Source of the DNA: Sphingobacteriia bacterium
Lineage (GTDB): Bacteria > Bacteroidota > Bacteroidia > Chitinophagales > Chitinophagaceae
Assembly: GCA_015999745.1 (NCBI GenBank)
Contig: JAECQP010000014.1
Span: forward strand, 1 to 64,000
Direction: 5' to 3'
DNA: 64,000 bases
Each line of letters opens with the position of its first letter. Within the stretch, counting starts at the first letter, position 1. The notes beneath the pieces are model-generated. The model searched no databases, was not told the DNA's origin, and saw only the letters and a program-made list of their open reading frames with translations. This document shows, piece after piece, positions 36,966-47,315 of the stretch. The position numbers and the translations under genes are program-made.

Positions 36966-38180
36966 TTATCTTCTGCTGGCAATCAATAAGTTCAGGTCGG
37001 TAAATTTCAGGTCAAATTTCTGGCTGATATAGAAATCGGTCAACGCGCCTTTAAACAGGTACACCCCTTCCCTGAGGTTGAACTTGTGCCAGATCATTTC
37101 TTCCAGGCCACCCTCGTCGCTGATTTCCAGCATTAATGGCATCAATACATTGCTGATGGCCTGGCTGGCTGTTCTTGCAAAACCGCTGGGTATATTGGGA
37201 ACACAGTAATGAATTACATCATGTTTTAAAAAAGTAGGTTCTTCGTAGCTGGTCAGCTCACTGGTTTCAAAACAACCGCCCCTGTCGATCGCCACATCTA
37301 TAATGATACTTCCGGGTCGCATGGCAGCTACCATATCTTCGGTCACTACTACCGGAGCCCTTCCGGATTCATTGCTCAATGCCCCCACCGCCACTTCACA
37401 GGTTTTCAATTGTTTGGCCAGGATTCTGGGTTCCAGCACACTGGTCCATACCCGCTGTCCTAAATTATTCTGCAATTGTTTGAGGCGATAAACATCATTG
37501 TCGAACACTTTAACGGAAGCGCCTAAAGCCAGCGCATTACGGGTAGCGAACTCTCCTACAATACCTGCGCCGATGATCACTACTTTAGTGGGCGGAATAC
37601 CGCTGATTCCTCCCAGCAATACCCCCTTGCCCTTATTAAAGCTGCTAAGGTACTGACCTGCTATCAGCATAACGGCGCTACCTGCAATCTCACTCATGCT
37701 GCGAACAATGGGATAAGTGCCGCTGTCGTCTTTAAAATTCTCGAAACTCAGCGCAGTGATCCGCTTCTCCATCATTTTTTCTATGTACTCTTTCTTCAGT
37801 GCAGAAAGATGTATCGGAGAAATGATGGTCTGATTCATTTGCAGGAGCGGCATATCTTCTTCCACCGGCGGCGCACTCTTTACCAGGATCGGGCATTTGA
37901 AAACGGATGCCCGGTCGTACACAATCTGGGCGCCTGCTTCTGCATAGTCCTGGTCTTTGTAATGACTGCCTTCGCCGGCATTCTGTTCAACAGTTACCTG
38001 GTTGCCATTGGCCACCAATACCCCTACCGCATCAGGCGTAAGAGCAATACGGTTTTCCTGAAAAGCAATTTCCCTGGGAATACCTATCTGTAATTGGGCA
38101 CCCGGTGTTTTGATGTCCAACACTTCCTCCAGTGTTTCATATAATAAAGAGGGACTAATGCTCGGTCTGCTGGTTGCCAT
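36966..38180 (-). CDS. ald: alanine dehydrogenase
   Basis: The enzyme interconverts L-alanine and pyruvate with NAD+. The 404 residues show IGIPREIAFQENRIALTPDAV at the N-terminal substrate domain, the Rossmann motif VVIIGAGIVGEFATRNALALGA near residue 200, and IIDVAIDRGGCFETS. This form has an N-terminal extension of about 30 residues and a C-terminal extension of about 40 relative to the common 370-residue enzyme. It is 42 bp downstream of tsaE on the same strand. Confidence 0.88.
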   Translation of the reverse strand: MATSRPSISPSLLYETLEEVLDIKTPGAQLQIGIPREIAFQENRIALTPDAVGVLVANGNQVTVEQNAGEGSHYKDQDYAEAGAQIVYDRASVFKCPILVKSAPPVEEDMPLLQMNQTIISPIHLSALKKEYIEKMMEKRITALSFENFKDDSGTYPIVRSMSEIAGSAVMLIAGQYLSSFNKGKGVLLGGISGIPPTKVVIIGAGIVGEFATRNALALGASVKVFDNDVYRLKQLQNNLGQRVWTSVLEPRILAKQLKTCEVAVGALSNESGRAPVVVTEDMVAAMRPGSIIIDVAIDRGGCFETSELTSYEEPTFLKHDVIHYCVPNIPSGFARTASQAISNVLMPLMLEISDEGGLEEMIWHKFNLREGVYLFKGALTDFYISQKFDLKFTDLNLLIASRR

Positions 38181-38222
38181 GTATTTGGTTGAGGCTTCAA
38201 GTTAACAAATTTGACGGAGAGT

Positions 38223-38705
38223 TTATGCATCCAGGTTGATGGGATGCGCTGAATCATCCTCTGCTGTCATCGCATCCTCCGCCTGATCCCGCGGATTGAA
38301 TGTGCTGATTCTGCGGGTTTGTTCATCCAGTATTTCAATGCGGATATGCAGGGTGTTATCGGGCAACAGCCCTTCCGCCTGCCCAGGCCATTCTACCAGG
38401 CAGGTTTCTCCGCTGTTCAGTACGTCTTCCACCCCTGCCTGAATGGCTTCTTCCTCGTTCTTCAGGCGATACCAGTCCATATGGTGGATCAATCCCGCAT
38501 CCCTGCTCAGGTAATCGTTGATGATAGCAAATGTAGGGCTACTTACCGCCGTTTCCACTCCTATTACCCGGCAGAGTGCATGAATAAAAGTGGTTTTACC
38601 CGACCCCATGGGTGCATGAAAAGCCCATACAGGGTGTTTCTTCCCTTCCTTCCAAAGTGCTGCCGCAACTGCGTTGATCTGAGCCAGGCCAAAAATTGCA
38701 TCCAT
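38223..38705 (-). CDS. tsaE: tRNA threonylcarbamoyladenosine biosynthesis ATPase TsaE
   Basis: TsaE is the ATPase helper for the t6A modification of ANN-decoding tRNAs. Walker A GSGKTTF (in APMGSGKTTFIHAL) lies near residue 34, VSSPTFAIINDY is the conserved switch region, and HMDWYRL and VEWPGQAEGLLP are typical. The ORF track starts at 38729, but the ATG at 38703-38705 (MDAIFGL) fits the family. An acidic tail (EDAMTAEDDSAHPINLDA) is extra. It is divergent from the copper ATPase gene by about 107 bp. Confidence 0.9.
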   Translation of the reverse strand: MDAIFGLAQINAVAAALWKEGKKHPVWAFHAPMGSGKTTFIHALCRVIGVETAVSSPTFAIINDYLSRDAGLIHHMDWYRLKNEEEAIQAGVEDVLNSGETCLVEWPGQAEGLLPDNTLHIRIEILDEQTRRISTFNPRDQAEDAMTAEDDSAHPINLDA

Positions 38706-38812
38706 GAGGCAAAGATAATCCCGCTGCACCGAATATTATTCCAATCTCGAAAATTGAGGGCGCTGGGGCTTTCGTAAATTTGTAAGGCGTTGCCAATACA
38801 ACGCATTTTATT

Positions 38813-40939
38813 ATGGAAAAAGTGAACTGGAAAGTGGAAGGCATGAGTTGTACCAACTGTGCCCTCACCATCGATAAATACCTGCAGGGAAAAGGACTGG
38901 AAGATGTAAGGGTGAATTTTATAGGAGGCGACGTAAGTTTTACGCTGCCTGAAGGCATTACCAAAACAGAAATACAAAAGGGAATAGACGGGTTGGGCTA
39001 TCATGTAAAAAACGGGGACCTTGCTGCAACCGGAAAAAAGAAATTGTTTAAATCGCATTTGGAGCGATTCCTGTTCTGCGCAGTATTTACCATTCCGCTG
39101 ATGCTGCATATGATCCCGGGAGTGCATATCCACTGGCTGATGAATCCCTATGTGCAGATTGCATTAACGCTGCCTGTATTCATTACAGGGATGGATTTTT
39201 TTGGAAGAAGCGCCATCCACAGTGTAATGAAAGGCATTCCCAATATGAATGTGCTGATTACCATCGGCGCCGTTGCTTCTTTTGTTTACAGCCTCTACGG
39301 AACATTCACGGGCCAGGCCGCAGAGTATATGTTTTATGAAACAACCGCCACCATCCTTACCCTGGTATTCCTGGGAAACTGGCTGGAAGACAAATCCGTT
39401 GAAACCACGCAGGCCTCCCTGCGGAAACTGGTGAGTTCGCAAAAGACCATGGCCAACATGATTGCCTACGATGATCAGCACCAGGAACATATTTTCCCGG
39501 TGGAAAGCAGTACGTTGAAAACAGGCGACCTGATCCTCATTAAATCGGGAGAAGCGATTCCCATGGATTGTAAGATCTTATCGGGCGAAATTTCTGTGAA
39601 CGAATCGATTGTAACCGGAGAATTCATTCCGGTAGATAAAACCATAAAAGACCAGCTCATTGGCGGAAGTATTGCCGTAAGCGGATCTGTGAAAGCCTAT
39701 GTTACCGCGGTTGGCCCCGACAGTGTGCTGGGTAATATCCTGCAACTTGTTAAAAATGCACAAACCGAAAAACCACCTGTTCAACAACTGGCAGATAAGA
39801 TCAGTGCCGTATTTGTTCCGGTAGTAGTAGGCATTTCCTTACTAACACTGCTCCTGAACTATACGCTTGCCGGTCAGGATTTCACCCATAGCCTCATGAG
39901 GGCCATTGCGGTGCTGGTGATTGCCTGCCCCTGCGCCATGGGACTGGCCACTCCGGCAGCCATTGCGGTTGGATTGGGAAGGGCTGCAAGAAACGGGGTG
40001 CTGTTTAAGAATACCAGGAGCCTTGAATTATTCAAAGACATCAAACAAGTGGTATTTGATAAAACCGGAACACTCACCACCGGACAGTTCGCCATTGCAT
40101 CCGCAGGGCTTACAGCCGAAGGTGAAAGCGTTGGCATGGATGAAGTAAAACGCATTGCCTATTCGCTGGAAAAATATTCCAACCATCCCCTGGCCAAAAC
40201 CATTGCCAAAGAATGGAAAACCGGTCAGGATATCCGTTTTACGGCAGTGGAGGAAGTGAAAGGATTTGGCATGAAAGGAACCGACCGCGATGGCAATGAA
40301 TACATTATTGGTTCCTATAAGGCAGCTGAGCAACTGATTAAAGACAGAACGCACAATATTTATATTCTCCGGAACAATGAATTGCTGGGCTGGGTAGACC
40401 TGGCCGACCAGGTAAGGCCGGAGGCTGCCACCCTGGTCCAGTACCTGAACAGCAGAGGCATCAGCACCATACTGCTGAGTGGGGACAGAAGGGAAAGTTG
40501 TGAATTGCTGGCGAAGCAACTTCATATCAGCGAAGTATATGCCGAACAGTCGCCTGCAGAAAAACTGGAACGCATAGCAGCCTTAACCGCCGCGAACCCT
40601 ACAGTGATGGTGGGCGATGGCATTAATGATGCGCCTGCACTGGCCAAGGCCACGGTAGGTATTTCACTGAGCGAAGCCTCACAGGTAGCTATGCAAAGTG
40701 CAGAAGTGGTATTGATGAACAACGGGCTCAAACACCTGCCACTGGCATTGGGACTGGGCAAACATACCTACCTGACCATTCAGCAGAATTTATTCTGGGC
40801 ATTGTTCTATAATGTACTGGCCATTCCTGTTGCAGCAATGGGCATGCTGAGCCCGGCCTTTAGCGCACTGGCCATGGGATTAAGCGATGTAGTATTGGCC
40901 ATCAACTCTGTAAGGCTTAATTTCAAGAAAGTTGCATAA
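38813..40939 (+). CDS. copA: heavy-metal (copper-type) P-type ATPase
   Basis: The 708-residue pump has one N-terminal HMA domain with GMSCTNCA, the transmembrane metal motif CPCAMGLATP, TGE actuator loop (VTGEFIPV), phosphorylation motif DKTGTLTTG, an HP locus (SNHPLAKT) and hinge MVGDGINDAPALAKA. The CPC motif indicates Cu(I)-type transport, normally export. The C-terminal helices have the family ending DVVLAINSVRL. recQ overlaps its end by 8 bp. No copper chaperone or regulator is adjacent. Confidence 0.92.
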   Translation: MEKVNWKVEGMSCTNCALTIDKYLQGKGLEDVRVNFIGGDVSFTLPEGITKTEIQKGIDGLGYHVKNGDLAATGKKKLFKSHLERFLFCAVFTIPLMLHMIPGVHIHWLMNPYVQIALTLPVFITGMDFFGRSAIHSVMKGIPNMNVLITIGAVASFVYSLYGTFTGQAAEYMFYETTATILTLVFLGNWLEDKSVETTQASLRKLVSSQKTMANMIAYDDQHQEHIFPVESSTLKTGDLILIKSGEAIPMDCKILSGEISVNESIVTGEFIPVDKTIKDQLIGGSIAVSGSVKAYVTAVGPDSVLGNILQLVKNAQTEKPPVQQLADKISAVFVPVVVGISLLTLLLNYTLAGQDFTHSLMRAIAVLVIACPCAMGLATPAAIAVGLGRAARNGVLFKNTRSLELFKDIKQVVFDKTGTLTTGQFAIASAGLTAEGESVGMDEVKRIAYSLEKYSNHPLAKTIAKEWKTGQDIRFTAVEEVKGFGMKGTDRDGNEYIIGSYKAAEQLIKDRTHNIYILRNNELLGWVDLADQVRPEAATLVQYLNSRGISTILLSGDRRESCELLAKQLHISEVYAEQSPAEKLERIAALTAANPTVMVGDGINDAPALAKATVGISLSEASQVAMQSAEVVLMNNGLKHLPLALGLGKHTYLTIQQNLFWALFYNVLAIPVAAMGMLSPAFSALAMGLSDVVLAINSVRLNFKKVA

Positions 40940-42848
40940 GTCTTTGCCCACACCAAAAGAAATATTAAAAAAATACTGGAAACACGATTCATTCCGGCCC
41001 CTGCAGGAAGAAATCATCCGGTCTGTATTGTCGGGCAACGACACACTGGCGCTGTTGCCGACAGGCGGCGGGAAATCGATTTGTTTTCAGGTACCCGGCA
41101 TCATGCTGGATGGCCTTTGCCTGGTCATTAGTCCGCTGATTGCTCTGATGCGCGATCAGGTAGACGCCTTGAACAACAAGGGAATTCCTGCAGCAGCCTT
41201 ACACAGCGGCCTGAGTTATTATGAAGTAAAAAAATTATTGCTGGATGCGGCCGACGGGGCATTCAAATTTTTATACTGTTCGCCAGAACGGCTGGAAAGC
41301 AGGCTTTTTATGGATTATATGCCGGTGTTGCCGGTGAGCCTGCTGGTCATCGATGAGGCACACTGCATTTCTCAGTGGGGATACGATTTCAGGCCACCCT
41401 ATTTACGAATCGCCGCTACCCGAAAACAGCTTCCGGATATTCCACTGATTGCACTGACTGCTTCGGCAACACCGCTGGTGCAGGAAGACATTGTGCAGAA
41501 ACTGGAACTGAAAAAAACAGCCGTATTCCGGCAATCCTTTGAAAGGCCTAATTTATCCTACAGCAATTTTCAGGTAGCAAGCAAACTCAATAAAATTCTC
41601 GACATACTGAACAAAGTACCGGGCAGCAGTATTGTGTACTGCAATAACAGAAAACAAACTAAAAAAATTGCAGAGGCATTGTTGTTACAGGGCATTGCGG
41701 CGGATTATTACCATGCAGGGCTGGCGCAGCCGGTCCGGGAAATGAAGCAGCAGGCCTGGATCCAGAATAAGATCCGTACTATGGTATGTACCAATGCATT
41801 TGGTATGGGCATCGACAAACCGGATGTACGGGTGGTGATCCATCATGATGTAACGGAATGCCTGGAGAACTATTACCAGGAAGCAGGAAGGGCCGGAAGA
41901 GACGGCAAAAAAGCCTATGCTGTTTTATTGTATCAGCAAAAAGACCTGAATGACCTGGTAGCGAATACCGCTAAAAAATTCCCTTCCATCAAACTGATCA
42001 AACAGGTGTACCAGGCTATTGCAGATTATCTCCAGATTCCGGTTGGAAATGGGGAAGGCATCTACTACGATTTTGACCTTGCTGCATTCACCAGGCATTT
42101 TAAACTGGAAAGCCTGCTGGTCATCAATGTCCTGAAAGTGCTGGAACAGGAAGACCATATCAGTTTTGCTGAAAATATTTTTCTGCCAACACAGCTTAGT
42201 TTCACTGTAGACAGGGAGGGATTGAATTTGTTTGAAAAAGAATATCCCGATCTGGAACCGGTGATCAAATCGTTGCTGAGAACCTATGAAGGCATCATCG
42301 ACAACCGGGTTTCCGTATACGAACAACAAGTAGGAAAAATCTGCAGGCGCAAGGCGGATGAGATTACCACAGCATTTAAGGAATTGGCTAAACATGGCAT
42401 CGTTGAGTATCTTCCTAAAAAAGAAACGCCCCAGATTCAGTTTCTGTTGAACCGGGCGCCGGCGGAATACCTCGTCATACACCAGGATGCCTACCTGCAA
42501 CGAAAAAAATTATACGAGGAAAGGATCAACACCATTCTTCAGTACACAAAGGAACTTACCGGCTGCAGAAGCCGTTTCATCTCCAATTATTTTGGAGACC
42601 AGTCTACCAAAACCTGTGGTATCTGCGACAATTGCCTGAATGCAAAAAAGAAACCGCTAACTCCGGAAGAATTAACAAGGCTGGAAGAAGAACTGAAAAA
42701 AATCGCGACCAAACCACTGGCGCTGGAAGAACTATTGCTTTCCTTCAAACAGTTGAGCGAAGAAAAAATCTGGGCCGCATTGGACTTCCTGCAATCGGAA
42801 GAGAAAATCAGGATCAGCGAAACCCGCCAAATTTGGTGGATCGGGTAA
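40932..42848 (+). CDS. recQ: ATP-dependent DNA helicase RecQ
   Basis: RecQ unwinds DNA 3' to 5' in repair. The 638 residues hold SFRPLQEEII (Q-like motif), Walker A LLPTGGGKS near residue 45, DEAHCISQWGYDFRP (motif II and aromatic loop), the helicase C domain with YQEAGRAGRDG, and the zinc-binding region ending CGICDNC. A winged-helix/RQC-like segment is present but no HRDC domain at the C-terminus. It begins inside the last codons of copA (8-bp overlap), so the two are probably translated together. Confidence 0.92.
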   Translation: MHKSLPTPKEILKKYWKHDSFRPLQEEIIRSVLSGNDTLALLPTGGGKSICFQVPGIMLDGLCLVISPLIALMRDQVDALNNKGIPAAALHSGLSYYEVKKLLLDAADGAFKFLYCSPERLESRLFMDYMPVLPVSLLVIDEAHCISQWGYDFRPPYLRIAATRKQLPDIPLIALTASATPLVQEDIVQKLELKKTAVFRQSFERPNLSYSNFQVASKLNKILDILNKVPGSSIVYCNNRKQTKKIAEALLLQGIAADYYHAGLAQPVREMKQQAWIQNKIRTMVCTNAFGMGIDKPDVRVVIHHDVTECLENYYQEAGRAGRDGKKAYAVLLYQQKDLNDLVANTAKKFPSIKLIKQVYQAIADYLQIPVGNGEGIYYDFDLAAFTRHFKLESLLVINVLKVLEQEDHISFAENIFLPTQLSFTVDREGLNLFEKEYPDLEPVIKSLLRTYEGIIDNRVSVYEQQVGKICRRKADEITTAFKELAKHGIVEYLPKKETPQIQFLLNRAPAEYLVIHQDAYLQRKKLYEERINTILQYTKELTGCRSRFISNYFGDQSTKTCGICDNCLNAKKKPLTPEELTRLEEELKKIATKPLALEELLLSFKQLSEEKIWAALDFLQSEEKIRISETRQIWWIG

Positions 42849-42862
42849 TCCTGCAGGCCGGA

Positions 42863-44401
42863 TCAATACGATCTTCTGCTTCGCCCCGAACTCCTGCCGC
42901 CCAGTCCCAGCGCACCTAAGAGGCTGCGCGTAATAATTGCAGCGGCCGTTCTGCCTGCCTGCTTTACTACGGGATTGTCGAAAAAACTTTCCGCTTTTTC
43001 GGCGGGTTTGGAGGAAGTTTTTTCTGTTTCTGCTATATGTTCACTGGCCACTTCCAGTTTGGCCGTGAGTATTTCATAGGCGCTTTCACTGTCAATCACC
43101 TGGTTGTATTTGGAAGCCAGTTTGCTTTTGGCAACACTGGCATCAATCTCAGCATCCGTTAATACGTCCATTCTGCTTCTGGGAGAACAGAGCATGGTAT
43201 GAACCAATGGTGTTGGAATACCTTTTTCGTTGAGCATTGTTACCAGGGCTTCCCCAATACCCAGTTGGGTGAGCAGGGCGTCAATATCATAAAACGGTGT
43301 TTCAGGAAAATTCTCCGCAGCCTGTTTAATCGTTTTACGATCCGCAGCAGTAAAGGCGCGCAGTGCATGCTGAATCTTCATCCCCAACTGTCCAAGAATA
43401 GAAGCCGGTATATCCTGCGGGTTCTGCGTACAAAAAAAGATACCGATCCCTTTGGAACGGATCAGTTTGATCACTGTTTCCAGTTGTTGCAACAGGGCAT
43501 CGGAGGCTTCCTGGAAAATCAGGTGTGCTTCATCAATGAACAACACCAGTTTGGGTTTATCCAGGTCACCTTCTTCCGGGCTGCCGGCATACAATTCTGC
43601 CAGCAACTGTAACATAAAAGTGGAGAACAACTTGGGCTTGTCCTGCATATCGGTTACCCGCAGAATATTGATCATACCCCTGCCATCATCGCTAATACGC
43701 ATCAGGTCGTCCATCTCAAAACTTTTTTCACCAAAAAAAATATCGGCGCCCTGTTGCTGCAACTCAATCACTTTACGCAGGATGGTGCCGGTAGAAGTGG
43801 TGGAAATTTTACCATAGGTTTTTTCAATCTCCGCCTTTCCTTCTGCGCCTATGTACTGTAATACTTTAATGAAATCTTTCAGATCCAGTAAAGGAAGCAG
43901 GTTATCATCGCAATATTTAAAGATGAGGGAAACCAGGCCACCCTGGGTATCATTCAGGCCAAGGATCTTGCTCAGCAATACCGGGCCAAATTCACTGACG
44001 GTAGCCCTTAACTGAACGCCCTTGCCGCCGTTCAGGGTCATCAGTTCTGCCGGGTAAGCTTCCGGGACCCATTGCACGCCTGTTTTAGCCGCCCGTTCAT
44101 TGATCTTATCATTGGCAACACCTGCCGCTGCTATGCCGCTCAAATCGCCCTTAATGTCCATCAGCAACACCGGTACGCTGTTATCGCTGAGGCATTCACT
44201 GAGTACCTGCAGGGTTTTGGTTTTACCGGTTCCGGTAGCGCCTGCAATGAGCCCGTGGCGGTTCATGGTTTTCAACGGAAGGTATACTGCTGCATCCGGT
44301 ACCACTTCCCCATCCAGTATACCCACACCTATTTTCACCTTCTCTCCCTTAAAACTGTATCCTGTATTTACTGCTTCTGCAAATGCGGACTGATTGGCCA
44401 T
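42863..44401 (-). CDS. HerA-like helicase domain protein (DUF853)
   Basis: The protein starts at the ATG 44399-44401 (MANQSAFAEAV); the ORF-track start at 44470 adds 23 residues with no likeness to the family. Walker A GATGTGKTKTL lies near residue 67, Walker B LVLFIDEAHLIF and FCTQNPQDIP follow, and the C-terminus has a Ser/Gly/Arg-rich tail. This is the DUF853 family of HerA/FtsK-like ATPases. Their function is not settled. It is convergent with recQ (14-bp gap) and divergent from the peroxidase gene. Confidence 0.85.
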   Translation of the reverse strand: MANQSAFAEAVNTGYSFKGEKVKIGVGILDGEVVPDAAVYLPLKTMNRHGLIAGATGTGKTKTLQVLSECLSDNSVPVLLMDIKGDLSGIAAAGVANDKINERAAKTGVQWVPEAYPAELMTLNGGKGVQLRATVSEFGPVLLSKILGLNDTQGGLVSLIFKYCDDNLLPLLDLKDFIKVLQYIGAEGKAEIEKTYGKISTTSTGTILRKVIELQQQGADIFFGEKSFEMDDLMRISDDGRGMINILRVTDMQDKPKLFSTFMLQLLAELYAGSPEEGDLDKPKLVLFIDEAHLIFQEASDALLQQLETVIKLIRSKGIGIFFCTQNPQDIPASILGQLGMKIQHALRAFTAADRKTIKQAAENFPETPFYDIDALLTQLGIGEALVTMLNEKGIPTPLVHTMLCSPRSRMDVLTDAEIDASVAKSKLASKYNQVIDSESAYEILTAKLEVASEHIAETEKTSSKPAEKAESFFDNPVVKQAGRTAAAIITRSLLGALGLGGRSSGRSRRSY

Positions 44402-44507
44402 GTGTTGTTTATTTACTGCAAAATAACAAATGATCCACGAATTACATCCGCTAAAATGAGGCAGGTGCATGCTGCTGTAATTGCCTCAATCAGGTTAACT
44501 TTACGGC

Positions 44508-45455
44508 ATGAAAAAATGGTTCATCCTTGCTGCACTTACGGCTGGTGTAGCGGGAGCAATTTCTTTTACCACGATTGCTCCGATCAAAACAAAAGCCGCC
44601 CTGGGCGAGCAACTGTTCAACGAAAAAATATTGTCGAAGGATTCATCGGTCAGCTGTGCAAGCTGTCATATTCCTTCCCGCGGATTTGCAGACAGTGCGG
44701 CCTTCAGTATCGGCATTGGCGGAACACCCACCACCCGCAACACGCCTTCTGTACTCAACATGAAACACCGGCCTTATTTTTTCTGGGACGGGAGAGCGGG
44801 CTCGCTGGAACAACAGGCTTTGATGCCGATTGCCAACAAAGACGAAATGGGTTTACCGGTTGCAGAAGCGGTGCAGCGCCTGCGGGCAAGCAAAACCTAC
44901 CGGAACCTGTTCACGAAAATATTCGGCAGCCTCCCCACTGCAAAAAATTTATCAGCAGCGCTGGCCGCCTACGAAAAAACACTGGAGACCGACGACAGCA
45001 AATTTGACCTGTCTTTTGATGAAGAGTTTCCGCTAACCGAATCTGAAGAAAGAGGACGAGTCCTGTTTGTGGGAGAAAAGGCCAAATGTTTCGATTGCCA
45101 TATGGGGCCCGACTTTACGAACGACGATTTCAAAAACATTGGCCTGTACAATGGAACAACACTCAAAGATGCCGGCCGATACAATATCTCCCGCAGGAAG
45201 GAAGACCTGGGTAAGTTCAAAACACCGGGATTAAGGAATGTGGCCATCACTGCACCTTATATGCACAACGGCCGGTTTAAAACACTGGAAGAAGTGGTGG
45301 ATTATTATAATAACCCCAAGGCCTTTGTTCAGCATCCGGTGAACATAGACGAAAGCCTCCAAAAGCCGCTGGGACTAACGCCCGGTGAAAAAACCGACCT
45401 GGTGAACTTTCTGAAAACTTTGACTGATAAGCGTTTTGCCGGAAAAACGGACTGA
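44508..45455 (+). CDS. di-haem cytochrome c peroxidase family protein
   Basis: After an N-terminal signal helix (to about residue 25) the mature part carries two c-type haem sites, SCASCH and KCFDCH, placed about 145 residues apart as in bacterial CCP/MauG proteins. Further features are FFWDGRAGSLEQQAL, LRASKTYRNLF and APYMHNGRFKTLEEVVDYY with the distal Met/His region. The likely role is periplasmic hydrogen peroxide reduction. Length 315 is normal. No partner gene is adjacent. Confidence 0.9.
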   Translation: MKKWFILAALTAGVAGAISFTTIAPIKTKAALGEQLFNEKILSKDSSVSCASCHIPSRGFADSAAFSIGIGGTPTTRNTPSVLNMKHRPYFFWDGRAGSLEQQALMPIANKDEMGLPVAEAVQRLRASKTYRNLFTKIFGSLPTAKNLSAALAAYEKTLETDDSKFDLSFDEEFPLTESEERGRVLFVGEKAKCFDCHMGPDFTNDDFKNIGLYNGTTLKDAGRYNISRRKEDLGKFKTPGLRNVAITAPYMHNGRFKTLEEVVDYYNNPKAFVQHPVNIDESLQKPLGLTPGEKTDLVNFLKTLTDKRFAGKTD

Positions 45456-45481
45456 TTATTTTAACAAAAGATTGGAAAGGG

Positions 45482-45512
45482 TTGTTTGTAAATTGCAGTT
45501 AGTTTATCTTTA
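45482..45512 (+). promoter_or_regulatory. candidate promoter of the OmpR-type regulator gene
   Basis: TTG (45482-45484), 20 bases, then TATCTTTA (45505-45512) resemble the TTTG-N19-TAnnTTTG pattern with one mismatch in the -7 box. The ATG is 15 bp downstream, a short leader. Confidence 0.35.
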
Positions 45513-45526
45513 ATACAAACACTTAA

Positions 45527-46228
45527 ATGATGGAAGACAAGAAACAGTACAAAATTCTGCTTTGTGAGGACGATGCCAACCTGGGCATGGTTTTAAAAAA
45601 TTACCTGGAGCTGAATGATTATGATATCACCCTCGAAAGAGACGGTAAATTAGGGCTGGCTGCTTTTCAACGAGAGAAATTCGACATCTGCCTGTTAGAC
45701 GTAATGATGCCCAATATGGACGGATTTACCCTGGCAGAAGAAATCAGGGATATTGACCCCGATGTGCCTTTGTTCTTCCTGAGTGCCAAAACCATGAAAG
45801 AAGATATCATCCAGGGTTATAAACTGGGAGCGGATGATTATATCACCAAACCTTTCGACAGCGAAGTGTTGCTGCTCAAAATAAAAGCCATTCTGAAAAG
45901 AAACGAAGAAGAAAACAGGATCAACGACAATGTTGAGTTTGACCTGGCTTCCTATCATTTTAACCCCAAACTGCGCGAGCTGAAAAAAGGAGATGCGGTG
46001 CAAACCCTTTCTCCCAAAGAGAATGAATTACTGAAGATGCTGGCCGAACACAAGAACGATTTGTTACCGCGCGAAAGAGCCCTGAAGAAAATCTGGGGCA
46101 GCGATACGTATTTCAACGGAAGAAGCATGGACGTATATATTGCCAAGCTCCGCAAATACCTGAAAGAAGATCCGGCTATTGAAATTGTGAACATTCACGG
46201 AAACGGCTTCAGGCTGGTAGCGCCTTAG
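45527..46228 (+). CDS. OmpR/PhoB-family response regulator
   Basis: The 233-residue protein has a receiver domain (CEDD near residue 16, Asp in LLDVMMPNMDG, Lys in YITKPF) and a C-terminal winged helix (LSPKENELLKMLAEHKND then RSMDVYIAKLRKYL) typical of OmpR regulators. No kinase gene is adjacent. It resembles the RprY-type regulators common in Bacteroidota, but I do not assign the symbol. It ends 3 bp from the convergent ruvB stop. Confidence 0.9.
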   Translation: MMEDKKQYKILLCEDDANLGMVLKNYLELNDYDITLERDGKLGLAAFQREKFDICLLDVMMPNMDGFTLAEEIRDIDPDVPLFFLSAKTMKEDIIQGYKLGADDYITKPFDSEVLLLKIKAILKRNEEENRINDNVEFDLASYHFNPKLRELKKGDAVQTLSPKENELLKMLAEHKNDLLPRERALKKIWGSDTYFNGRSMDVYIAKLRKYLKEDPAIEIVNIHGNGFRLVAP

Positions 46229-46231
46229 CCC

Positions 46232-47263
46232 TTAACTGAATAATTCTCCTCCGGCACCCTTCTGCATTGCAACCCCAAGATGATTGTAGGCTTTCAAAGT
46301 AGCTTCCCTTCCTCTTGGGGTTCTTTGCAAAAATCCTTCCTGTATCAGGAATGGTTCATATACTTCTTCAATCGTGCCTGATTCTTCCCCTACTGCTGTG
46401 GCAATAGTGGTAATACCCACAGGGCCTCCCTTAAATTTATTGATAATGGTTGCCAGAATACGGTTGTCCATTTCGTCCAGGCCATGCGCATCCACATTCA
46501 ACGCTTTCAACGCATGTTGCGTAATGCCCAGATCAATCTGTCCGTCGTTCAGCACCTGTGCAAAATCGCGTACCCGGCGCAGCAGGCCATTGGCAATACG
46601 CGGCGTTCCCCTGCTCCTGCGTGCAATTTCTGCGGCTGCATCGGCTGTGATGGTGGTTTGCAGAATGGCTGCGCTTCTTTCAATGATTTTCTGCAGTACG
46701 GAAGCATTGTAATACTCCAGCCTCGACTTAATGCCAAATCTCGATAGCAAAGGAGCTGTCAGCAACCCGCTCCTGGTGGTTGCGCCCACCAGGGTAAAAG
46801 GGTTCAGGTTAATCTGAACACTTCTTGCATTGGGCCCGGAATCGATCATGATATCGATCTTAAAATCCTCCATGGCAGCATAGAGGTATTCTTCCACTAC
46901 GGTACTTAACCGGTGAATTTCATCTATGAACAACACATCGTTGGGCTGCAGGTTGGTCAGCAAACCGGCAAGGTCACCGGGTTTTTCGATCACCGGACCG
47001 GAGGTTTCCCTGATATTCACCCCCAGTTCATTGGCAACAATACGGCTCAGGGTGGTTTTACCCAGTCCCGGAGGTCCGTGAAACAGGATATGGTCCAGGG
47101 CTTCTCCCCTTAATTTGGCTGCCTTAATAAATATGATCAGGTTCTCGATCAGTTGGGGCTGACCGGAAAAATCATCTATTTCTTGAGGACGTATGCTGTT
47201 CTCAAACTCCTTATCGGCCGGGTTGAGGTTGCTGCTATCACTATTCAGGTTGTTGTTCGGCAT
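46232..47263 (-). CDS. ruvB: Holliday junction branch migration helicase RuvB
   Basis: RuvB drives branch migration with RuvA. The 343 residues show [12 protein letters not shown] at the start, Walker [10 protein letters not shown] near residue 65, [29 protein letters not shown] (sensor and arginine finger region), [12 protein letters not shown] and the winged-helix C-terminus ([14 protein letters not shown]). Length is normal. ruvA and ruvC are not in the window. Confidence 0.97.
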   Translation of the reverse strand: MPNNNLNSDSSNLNPADKEFENSIRPQEIDDFSGQPQLIENLIIFIKAAKLRGEALDHILFHGPPGLGKTTLSRIVANELGVNIRETSGPVIEKPGDLAGLLTNLQPNDVLFIDEIHRLSTVVEEYLYAAMEDFKIDIMIDSGPNARSVQINLNPFTLVGATTRSGLLTAPLLSRFGIKSRLEYYNASVLQKIIERSAAILQTTITADAAAEIARRSRGTPRIANGLLRRVRDFAQVLNDGQIDLGITQHALKALNVDAHGLDEMDNRILATIINKFKGGPVGITTIATAVGEESGTIEEVYEPFLIQEGFLQRTPRGREATLKAYNHLGVAMQKGAGGELFS

Positions 47264-47315
47264 AACTTATCGAAATTACAAAAAATGCAGTGCTATCTTT
47301 ATATAAATTTCAGTT

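Noticed and set aside
44072-45007. 311-residue open frame on the plus strand
   Set aside because: It crosses the DUF853 gene antisense and the start of the peroxidase gene in another frame; both real genes are well supported.
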